This document shows positions 35,320-42,175 of a DNA stretch of 64,000 nt, piece after piece. Position numbers and translations under genes: made by a program. The DNA is taken from the NCBI GenBank assembly GCA_016716635.1, contig JADJVZ010000012.1, forward strand, positions 62,001 through 126,000, in the 5' to 3' direction. Positions within the stretch are counted from its first letter, which is position 1; each line of letters begins with the position of its first letter. The notes under the pieces are model-generated. The model saw only the letters and a program-made list of their open reading frames with translations. It was not told the origin of the DNA and searched no databases. The stretch comes from Micropruina sp. GTDB lineage: Bacteria > Actinomycetota > Actinomycetes > Propionibacteriales > Propionibacteriaceae.

Positions 35320-36335
35320 TCAGATGAGGAAGGACACCAGGTAGGCGATAACCACCGCGACGGGTGATGTGATCTGCCTGGAGAACAACACTGCTGGGAC
35401 GCCGACCGCGACCGTTTCTGGTTCCGCCTCACCGAGGGAGAGGCCGACCGGGATGAAGTCCATGCCAACCTGGCCGTCGATGGCGAACAGGGTGGGCAGC
35501 GCGTACTGGACGGGAAGAGCGCCCTGGGCGATCTGGGTTCCCATCAGCACACCGATGACCTGCGCGATCGCAGCGCCCGGCCCGAGGAGCGGGGACAGGA
35601 TCGGCAGACCGGTGATGACACCCAGCAGGATCAACCCGAGCGGGTTGCCGGCCAGCGGCTGGATCGCCTTAGCGATCCATTGCGACAGCCCCGTGTAGTT
35701 GACGATGCCGATCAGCAGCGACACGTAGATCATGAACGGCAGGATCGTCTGGATCGTCAGCTTGATGGCCTGACGCCCGGACGACAACAGCGTGTTGATG
35801 AAGTAGCCGATGCCCTGACCGAAGGTGACGATGAACTTGGTGAAGCCAGTGGCCTCGACCGAGGTCTTGATCTCTTGGGTCGCCCGCGTAGCGGTGGCCT
35901 TGGCAGTGCCACCGACGGCTGCTGCCGACGCTGCCGCGCCGCCGACGATCGGGGCGGCGCTGGCCTCGGCCGGCTTCACCTGCTCCGGACCCACCGCGGA
36001 GACGAAGATGTCGTCCGTGATGAACTGAGCCAGCGGACCGCTGGGCTCACCGGGGTAGACGTCCACGGTCGGGATGCGCTTCTTGGGTAGACCCCGATGC
36101 GCGCGGTGCCGCCGCAGTTGATGACCGCCACCAGGACCTGTGCGTCCGGGATGTTGTTGATGAAGCCGTCGACTGCCGTGGCGCCCGTGAGCTCGGCAAT
36201 CTTGGCGGCGACGGGGTGGATCCCCCCGCCGGTGACGGACAGAACGATGTTCTGCGCGTCTGTCGGCTTGAGGACGAGGCCGGAGCCCCAGCCGCCGTTG
36301 CCCTTGGTGACCTTCACGGCCTTGAACTCGCTCAC
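35320..36335 (-). pseudogene. gutE: PTS glucitol/sorbitol-type enzyme IIBC, one-base frameshift
   Basis: Starts MSEFKAVKVTKGNGGWGSGL at 36335, overlapping the IIC stop by ATGA. The IIB part contains INCGGTARIGVYP with one Cys kept. Near 36089-36093 the frame shifts: TACCCAAGAAG should read TACCCCAAGAAG to continue VYPKKRIPTVDVYPGEPSG. The rest encodes an Ala-rich linker and the C-terminal membrane part (FGQGIGYFINTLLSSGRQAIK, then GLPILSPLLGPGAAIAQV, GQVGMDFIPVGLSLGEAEPETVA). Full length would be about 338 aa. Either a recent knockout of the PTS or a homopolymer error in the sequence. Confidence 0.85.
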
Positions 36336-36997
36336 AGCACGCCTCCCTCGGCATTGCCTTGGAAGTGACCGGACGCGTACGCCTCATCGAACTGCTTAAA
36401 GCGCTCGGCGTGACCGCCTCGGCTAATGAGCAGTGCCGTGATCCACTGGGTGAGCAGGCCACGCATGAGGATCACGACGATACCCACGAGGAAGTACGCC
36501 GCAGCGAGCTTGGCATACCGGTCAGGCGCCACCGTCAGGACGCCGGAAGCGACGCCCGCCCAGACGAATACCTCACCCGCGTTGGCATGCGGAAGGAAAG
36601 CAGTCACGGGATGGACGAACGAAACAGCCGCGTCGTAGAACGCCGGCTTGTAGCGCTCGGGCAGGAACCGCCCGAACGAGTAACACATCGGGTTGGTCAG
36701 AATGATCACGGCCAGCACGGGCATGATCGTGTAGCGGGTGACCGCATACTTTCCGGCCCACTGGACGGCGCGCGTCACGCGCTCCTCACCGATCCAGGTG
36801 GTGACCGCATACATGGCCGTCAGGAGCACGAGCAGCAGCGGCAGGATGCCCTTCGTCAACGACAGCAGGGTCGTGGCCGATTCATTGAACAGCCCGATGA
36901 AGTGTGTGGCTGCCCAGGTGATGCCATCGAGGACGGGGTTACCCGTCGGCACTGGGTCAGCCATTGGCACCAACAGCGGTGCCAAAGGTGCGGACAT
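36332..36997 (-). CDS. gutA: PTS glucitol/sorbitol-type enzyme IIC
   Basis: 221 aa from ATG at 36997, AAGGAG 7 bases upstream. Membrane protein with about four helices: THFIGLFNESATTLLSLTKGILPLLLVLLTAM (pattern), IGEERVTRAVQWAGKYAVTRYT, LAVIILTNPMCYSFGRFLPERYKPAFYDAA and PHANAGEVFVWAGVASG, all typical of EII-Gut C domains. It is the first gene of the PTS operon. A longer N-terminal reading to 37102 runs through the operator and is unlikely. Substrate is a hexitol or related polyol, not determinable from sequence. Confidence 0.88.
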   Translation of the reverse strand: MSAPLAPLLVPMADPVPTGNPVLDGITWAATHFIGLFNESATTLLSLTKGILPLLLVLLTAMYAVTTWIGEERVTRAVQWAGKYAVTRYTIMPVLAVIILTNPMCYSFGRFLPERYKPAFYDAAVSFVHPVTAFLPHANAGEVFVWAGVASGVLTVAPDRYAKLAAAYFLVGIVVILMRGLLTQWITALLISRGGHAERFKQFDEAYASGHFQGNAEGGVL

Positions 36998-37019
36998 CAG
37001 CAAACTCCTTCGTTTGGTT

Positions 37020-37055
37020 TGCACTTTCATGCACATGCTCATGGGAATATGTGCA
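37020..37055 (-). promoter_or_regulatory. Shared operator O2 upstream of the PTS operon
   Basis: Minus strand: TGCACAT (37055-37049), 13 bases, TGTGCAT (37035-37029), 4 bases, GTGCA (37024-37020), the same words and spacings as O1 (29755-29790). It ends 22 bases before the IIC start codon, leaving just enough room for the ribosome-binding site. Confidence 0.7.
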
Positions 37056-37148
37056 AGTGGCACGAGTCTGACATGCAACCCAACGGCTCCGCAAGGATTC
37101 ACCGAGAATTCTGACCCGGTTTCCTCGCAGCCCCTGCCTACCGGAACG

Positions 37149-37187
37149 CAGAAGCGGCCCCGGGCTTATGCACCGGGGCCGCTTCTG
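37149..37187 (-). terminator. Terminator downstream of carD
   Basis: Perfect 15-bp stem CAGAAGCGGCCCCGG / CCGGGGCCGCTTCTG with a 9-base loop, 16 bases after the carD stop. It isolates carD from the PTS promoter. Confidence 0.8.
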
Positions 37188-37202
37188 TGTGGTTGGTAGA
37201 AC

Positions 37203-37688
37203 CTAGGAGGCCAAGACCTCGTCCAAGAGCACCTCGGCACGCTGCTCCTCGACCCGTTCGGCCAGAGCCAACTCGGAGACGAGAATCTGGCGCGCCTTGG
37301 CCAGCATCCGCTTTTCGCCCGCAGACAGCCCGCGCTCACGCTCACGGCGCCACAGGTCGCGAACGACCTCTGCCACCTTCATCACGTTGCCCGAGTGGAG
37401 CTTCTCCAGGTTCGCCTTGTAGCGGCGAGACCAGTTGGTCGGCTCTTCAGTGTGCGGCGCCCGAAGGACGCTGAACACTCGCTCGAGCCCGGCCGCGTCG
37501 ACGACGTCGCGGACGCCTACGAGGTCGAGATTGCAGGCCGGCACACGGACGACCAGATCGTTTTGGCCGACGATCCGCAGTACCAGGTACAGCTTCTCTT
37601 CGCCCTTGATGGTTCGGGTTTCAATATCTTCGACAACGGCGGCACCATGATTGGGGTACACCACCGTTTCACCGACAGCAAAAGTCAT
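37203..37688 (-). CDS. carD: CarD-family transcriptional regulator
   Basis: 161 aa. N-terminal RNA-polymerase-interaction domain (MTFAVGETVVYPNHGAAVVEDIE, LVLRIVGQNDLVVRVPA) and C-terminal helical DNA-contact domain (THTEEPTNWSRRYKANLEKL-like region, WRRERERGLSAGEKRMLAKAR). CarD binds RNAP beta and stabilises open complexes, notably at rRNA promoters. Own promoter: -10-like TAGAAT on the minus strand at 37720-37715; GAAAGGGG precedes the start. It has its own terminator and is not next to ispDF. Confidence 0.92.
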   Translation of the reverse strand: MTFAVGETVVYPNHGAAVVEDIETRTIKGEEKLYLVLRIVGQNDLVVRVPACNLDLVGVRDVVDAAGLERVFSVLRAPHTEEPTNWSRRYKANLEKLHSGNVMKVAEVVRDLWRRERERGLSAGEKRMLAKARQILVSELALAERVEEQRAEVLLDEVLAS

Positions 37689-37880
37689 TGTCGATAGCCC
37701 CTTTCCCAGCCTCTATTCTAGCACGTTCCGGGGGGCTGCCAAACGGCGAAGTCCCTAGTCAGAGGCACATTGGAACCCTTGACAAACCTGGTGATGTATG
37801 CCGACAGCCTGTCGCTAGGGCACTAAATAGGGCACGCGCCGCCCCCTGGCGCGAAGCCAAGGGACGGCGCGTGGGGCGTA

Positions 37881-38630
37881 CTACTTCTTGCCCTGGTTCT
37901 TCACGGCCTCGATCGCGGCGGCCGCCGCGGCCGGGTCCAGGTAGCGTCCGCCGGGGTTGACGGGCTGGAAATCCTCGTCCAACTCGAACAACAGCGGGAT
38001 GCCGGTCGGGATGTTCAGCCCGGCGATATCGGCGTCGCTGATGCCGTCGAGGTGCTTCACCAACGCGCGCAGGCTGTTGCCGTGCGCCGTCACCAGCACG
38101 GTCTTGCCAGCGGCGAGATCGGGCTTGATGTCGGACTCCCAGTAGGGCAGCATCCGGGCGACAACGTCCTTGAGGCATTCGGTCTGCGGACGCTCGTCCT
38201 CAGGAATGTCGGCGTACTGCGGATCATTCCACTGGCTGAAGGTGGCGTCCTTGTCGAGCACGGGCGGCGGGGTGTCGTAGCTGCGACGCCAGAGCATGAA
38301 CTGCTCCTCGCCGTACTTCTGCAGCGTCTCAGACTTGTCGAGGCCCTGCAGGGCGCCGTAATGACGCTCGTTCAGGCGCCAGCTGCGCTGCACCGGGATC
38401 CAGTGGCGGTCGCAGCCGTCGAGCGCCAGGTAGGCGGTGTGGATGGCGCGACGCTGCAGCGACGTGTGCAGCTTGTCGGGGAGCAGCCCCTCGGCCTTGA
38501 GGAGCTCGGCGCCACGCTTGGCCTCCGTGATCCCCTTCTCGTTGATGTCCACGTCCACCCAGCCGGTGAACAGGTTCTTCGCGTTCCACTCGCTCTCGCC
38601 GTGGCGGAGCAGAATCAGCTTGTAGGTCAT
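37881..38630 (-). CDS. gpmA: 2,3-bisphosphoglycerate-dependent phosphoglycerate mutase
   Basis: 249 aa from ATG at 38630, overlapping the DNA-ligase stop by ATGA. Histidine-phosphatase superfamily: catalytic LILLRHGESEWN, FTGWVDVDINEKG, TSLQRRAIHTA, RLNERHYGALQGL and VTAHGNSLRAL (second His). Length and motifs fit dPGM of glycolysis. Co-transcription with a NHEJ-type ligase is curious but follows directly from the overlap. C-terminal Ala/Lys tail is non-conserved. Confidence 0.93.
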   Translation of the reverse strand: MTYKLILLRHGESEWNAKNLFTGWVDVDINEKGITEAKRGAELLKAEGLLPDKLHTSLQRRAIHTAYLALDGCDRHWIPVQRSWRLNERHYGALQGLDKSETLQKYGEEQFMLWRRSYDTPPPVLDKDATFSQWNDPQYADIPEDERPQTECLKDVVARMLPYWESDIKPDLAAGKTVLVTAHGNSLRALVKHLDGISDADIAGLNIPTGIPLLFELDEDFQPVNPGGRYLDPAAAAAAIEAVKNQGKK

Positions 38631-40810
38631 GGTCTGAGGGTATCGCCCAGAACCTCCCCCAAATCGAAGTGGACAGGCTCCTCCAACTGCTGGAATGTGC
38701 ACGATGCCGGCTCGCGATCGGGGCGCCAGCGGACGAACTGCGCGGTGTGCCGGAACCGCGTGCCCTCCATGTGGTCGTAGCGCACCTCGACCACCAGCTC
38801 GGGGCGCAGTGGGGTGAAGGAGAGATCCTTGGACGAGTTCCAGCGGCTGTGCGCGGCGGCCGAGGGCGTCCGGGGGAAGGACTGATCGCGATTGTCCGGC
38901 CGAGCGTCCGCCATGGCCGCGGCCCAGTCCCACGGGTGGCCCTCGAAGGTGGTGACCAGCGGCTGCAGCTCGGTGAACAGCTCGCGGCGACGCTCGGCGG
39001 GGAAGGCACCTATGACACCCACGCTTTGTAGTTTCCCGGTGTCGTCGTGGAGGCCCAGCAGCAGCGAGCCAATAGCGTCGGTGGTGTCACGGTAGAGGCG
39101 GTAGCCGGCCACCACGCAGTCGGCGGTGCGCTCGTGCTTGATCTTGAACATCACCCGCTTGTCCTCGACGTAGGGCTCCCCCATCGGCTTGGCGATCACC
39201 CCGTCGAGGCCCGCGCCCTCGAACTGGGTGAACCATTGCCGGGCGAGCTCGCGGTCGTCGGTGGCTTGGGTGAGGTAAATCGGGGGACGAGCGTCCGAGA
39301 GGGCCTCGACGAGGGCGGACCGGCGCTCGCGGAACGGACGCTCGGCGAGGTTCTTGGGACCCCAGGCGAGCATGTCGAAGGCCACGAAGGCGGCCGGGGT
39401 CTCCTTCGCGAGGCGGTTGATGCGGGAGGCCGCGGGGTGGATCCGCTGGGAGAGGGTGTCGAAGCTGAGCCGATCCCGCAGCACCGGATCGATGACGATG
39501 ATCTCGCCGTCGATCACGCAGGGGTCGGGGAAGTTGGCCTTGACCGCCTCGACGATCTCGGGGAAGTAGCGGGTCATAGGGCGGCTGTTGCGGCTGCCGA
39601 GTTCGACGTTGTCGCCGGAACGCCAGATGATCGTGCGGAAACCGTCCCACTTGGGCTCGAACAGCACGTCACCCTCGGGGAAATCCTTGACCAGCCTGGC
39701 GAGCATCGGGCCGAACGGCGGGACGATGGGCGTGCCCCACTCGGCGTCGCGCTCGGCCTTGGGTTCGAGGTAGTCGGCGTCCGCGCGATCGGCCCGGCGC
39801 TTCGACGGCGGCACCCGGGGCGGCTCGCCGGGCATCTTCGGATAGTCGGGCGGGAAGTTGAGTTCGCCGAGGCCCCGATCAAGGTCCGCCTGCCACAGGG
39901 CGAGAGCGCCGTCCAAGCGTCCGGGATTGGCGTCCATGGTGGACCAGGGGCAGGGACGCTTCTCGAGGAGCTTAGGAACCGTCCACACGGTGAAATCGGC
40001 GGGGTTGACGTCCGGGAGCTCGTCCCAGGTGACCGGCGTCGAAACCGGCGCGCCCGGGAGGGGGCGGGGGCTATAGGCGGCGGCGATGGTCCGATCGCGG
40101 TTGGCCTGGTTGAAGTCGACGAAGATCCGCTCGCCGCGCTCTTCTTTCCACCAGCTCGTGGTGACCAGATCCGGACGCCGTCGCTCCAGCTCGCGCGCGA
40201 TGCCGATGACACCGTGTCGGACGTCTTGGAACTCGTGCGTCGGCTCAATGCGGGCGTAGACGTGGATGCCGCGGTTGCCGGAGGTCTTGGCGTGGGCCGT
40301 CAATCCGACCTCGGCCATCACGTCGCGCAGCAGAAGGGCGGCCTCGACGGCGTCCGCGAAACCCCGTCCGGGTTGGGGGTCGAGGTCGATCCGCAGTTCG
40401 TCCGGATTGTCGAGGTTCGCGGTGCGCACCGGCCAGGGGTGGAAGGTGATCGTCCCCATTTGCGCCGCCCACGCCAGCGCGGCGGGCTCGTCGAAGACCA
40501 GTTGCTCGTGCTTGCGGCGGGAGGGGTAGGTGCACATGACGCGCCGCAGCCACGCGGGGGCGCCCATCGGTGGCCGCTTGCTGAAGAATTCTTCGCCCTC
40601 GATGCCCTCAGGGAAGCGTTGCAGCGTCAGCGGACGGTCGCCGTTGATGGTCAGGAACGGCTGCGCGACCGCCAGCAGGTAACCCGCGAGGTCGCGTTTG
40701 GTCACGGCCGCCCCCGCCGGGGTTTCGGGCCACATCACCTTGTCCGGGCTCGACAGCTTCACGCTGCGCTCCCCGTCCGGCCCGGGCACTGTGAGCATCT
40801 CGTCCGCCAT
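38627..40810 (-). CDS. LigD-type polymerase-ligase fusion (NHEJ-type ATP-dependent DNA ligase) without phosphoesterase domain
   Basis: 727 aa. N-terminal AEP/LigD polymerase domain (about 1-300): LQRFPEGIEGEEFFSKR, WAAQMGTITFHPWP, metal-binding LRIDLDPQPG, HAKTSGNRGIHVYARI. C-terminal ATP-dependent ligase (about 370-715): adenylated Lys in FEPKWDGFRTI, RNSRPMTRYFPEI, DGEIIVID, motif IV-like LDGVIAKPMGEPYVEDKR and OB-fold FKIKHERTADCVVAGYR. No phosphoesterase segment is visible between them (about 310-365 is a Pro/Arg/Glu-rich linker). No ku gene is in the window. Probable role: end-joining repair. Confidence 0.85.
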   Translation of the reverse strand: MADEMLTVPGPDGERSVKLSSPDKVMWPETPAGAAVTKRDLAGYLLAVAQPFLTINGDRPLTLQRFPEGIEGEEFFSKRPPMGAPAWLRRVMCTYPSRRKHEQLVFDEPAALAWAAQMGTITFHPWPVRTANLDNPDELRIDLDPQPGRGFADAVEAALLLRDVMAEVGLTAHAKTSGNRGIHVYARIEPTHEFQDVRHGVIGIARELERRRPDLVTTSWWKEERGERIFVDFNQANRDRTIAAAYSPRPLPGAPVSTPVTWDELPDVNPADFTVWTVPKLLEKRPCPWSTMDANPGRLDGALALWQADLDRGLGELNFPPDYPKMPGEPPRVPPSKRRADRADADYLEPKAERDAEWGTPIVPPFGPMLARLVKDFPEGDVLFEPKWDGFRTIIWRSGDNVELGSRNSRPMTRYFPEIVEAVKANFPDPCVIDGEIIVIDPVLRDRLSFDTLSQRIHPAASRINRLAKETPAAFVAFDMLAWGPKNLAERPFRERRSALVEALSDARPPIYLTQATDDRELARQWFTQFEGAGLDGVIAKPMGEPYVEDKRVMFKIKHERTADCVVAGYRLYRDTTDAIGSLLLGLHDDTGKLQSVGVIGAFPAERRRELFTELQPLVTTFEGHPWDWAAAMADARPDNRDQSFPRTPSAAAHSRWNSSKDLSFTPLRPELVVEVRYDHMEGTRFRHTAQFVRWRPDREPASCTFQQLEEPVHFDLGEVLGDTLRP

Positions 40811-40844
40811 GCCGGGAGCGTACCCCGGCCCCTACGATCGACCC

Positions 40845-41583
40845 ATGACCAAACTCGCAGTTGTGACCGGTGCGTCCAGTGGAATCGGCGCGGCGACCGC
40901 ACGCCGCCTCGCCACCGAGGGGTACCGGGTGATCGTGGCCGCCCGTCGGATCGAACGGCTCGTCGACCTCGCGGACGCCATTGGTGGGACGGCCATCGAG
41001 TGCGATGTGACCTCGGCCGAGGCCGTGGCGGCGCTGGCGGCGGCCGTGGGACCGCGGCTGGATCTGTTGGTCAACAACGCCGGCGGCGCGTTGGGTGCCG
41101 AGCCGGTCGCCGAGGCCGACTTCGACAAGTGGACGGCCATGTTCGCCTCCAACGTCGTGGGCTCCGGACGCGTGACGAAGGCCTTATTACCCGCGCTCCG
41201 CGAGGCCGAGGGGACCATCGTCTTCATCACCTCCACCGCCGCCGACGCCGCCTACGAAGGCGGGTCGGGTTACAACGCCGCCAAGGCAGGCGAACGGATG
41301 ATCGTGGACGCCCTCCGCCTCGAACTCAGTCGGCCAGCCCATTCGGATCTGCGACGTGGCGCCGGGCATGGTCCGCACGGACGAGTTCGCTCTGACCCGC
41401 TTCGGCGGGGACGCGTCCAAGGCTGCCTCGGTTTACCAGGGCGTCGCCGATCCCCTCGTCGCGGACGACATCGCCGACATCATCGCTTTCGTGGCCACAC
41501 GTCCGCCGCATGTGAACCTGGACCGGATCACCGTCCGTCCGCGAGCGCAAGCGTCCAACTTCAAGGTCCACCGCACGTCCTGA
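40845..41583 (+). pseudogene. Short-chain dehydrogenase/reductase, one frameshift
   Basis: ATG at 40845. Classical SDR: TGASSGIGAATARRLA, NNAGGALGAEPV, catalytic Ser region TIVFITSTAADAAYEG, YxxxK as GYNAAKAGE. At about 41330-41333 the frame changes; after RLELS the protein continues in the +1 frame as GQPIRICDVAPGMVRTDEF, SVYQGVADPLVADDIADII and ends ASNFKVHRTS at 41583. One extra C (AGTCGGC) would explain it. Resembles NADP-dependent YdfG-like 3-hydroxy-acid dehydrogenases. Divergent from the ligase, 35 bases apart. Confidence 0.82.
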
Positions 41584-41616
41584 AGCCCTCTCCCCTCCCC
41601 TGCCCCCTCCGTCGCA

Positions 41617-41725
41617 CCTTGCTGGCGTTAGACGCACTCTGCTGGCGTTCGACGCACTCTGCTGGCACTAGGCGTGGTTGCTGGCGATATTGCGCCAGTC
41701 AAGACGCTAAACGCCAGCAGAGTGC
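41617..41725. repeat. Dispersed palindromic repeat, copy 3, expanded left arm
   Basis: CCTTGCTGGCG arm followed by three 20-base units beginning GCTGGCG or GCTGGCA (41621, 41641, 41661; the first two end GACGCACTCT), then GGTTGCTGGCGATATTGCGCCAG centre and the complementary right arm AACGCCAGCAGAGTGCG. The extra units appear to be internal tandem duplication of the left arm. Confidence 0.75.
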
Positions 41726-41875
41726 GAATCGAGGAGGCCTAAGACCGCGTTAGCGCAGGGCGCGGCGAGTGGGTTTCGGGGTGCCCCGCTGCTTATTGTT
41801 TGACGCCGCCTCCGGCGTCATTTCTGGCAGCTGGGTTTCCCCCTCCACGTGGGCGTGATCGAAGTCCGTTCGTTC

Positions 41876-41934
41876 ACATCCCCGTCAGCCCCCGCCCTGG
41901 AGCCCACGTCCACGGCCGAGCCTCACGGGGATGT
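41876..41934. repeat. Dispersed element copy 2 within an imperfect palindrome
   Basis: 41901-41933 matches 25141-25173 at 29 of 33 bases. ACATCCCCGT (41876-41885) and ACGGGGATGT (41925-41934) form a perfect 10-bp inverted repeat around it. Confidence 0.5.
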
Positions 41935-42019
41935 CTTGGTCGCCGCCGCGCGATGGCCTTCGGCCCCCCCTTGACCGGCGGGACGCCTCCGAGACGGGAT
42001 GGCCAGCCGATTCTCCCGA

Positions 42020-42085
42020 CCTCGCTGGCGTTAGGCGTCATGACTGGCGAAATATCGCCAGCAAACACGACCAACGCCAGCAAGG
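42020..42085. repeat. Dispersed palindromic repeat, copy 4
   Basis: CCTCGCTGGCG, TTAGGCGTCATGACTGGCGA, then AATATCGCCAGCAAACACG, ACCAACGCCAGCAAGG; same arms and centre as copy 1 with several substitutions in the left arm. Confidence 0.75.
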
Positions 42086-42175
42086 TGGACAGAAGGGACA
42101 CGGGGGACGACCCCAGCCACACCTCCACCCAAATCATGCTGATGTCCGCGTGACCCAGGCACCTCAGTGCCGACC

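Larger units (their letters stand above)
41584..42175. other. 592-bp spacer rich in dispersed repeats, no gene seen
   Basis: Between the SDR gene and the GH35 gene (convergent). It holds two GCTGGCG-type palindromes (41617-41725 and 42020-42085), a 59-bp imperfect palindrome (41876-41934), a small hairpin GACGCCG-CCT-CCGGCGTC (41811-41828) and a CACCCAAATCAT segment shared with 52639. Short readings through this region cross the repeats and show no protein-like composition. Confidence 0.65.

Noticed and set aside
41617..42085. CRISPR array
   Set aside because: The repeats are palindromic, overlapping and irregular; there are no equal unique spacers and no cas genes.
41800..42153. 117-codon plus-strand reading in the repeat-rich spacer
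   Set aside because: It spans two repeat elements, is Pro/Arg-rich, and has no ribosome-binding site.
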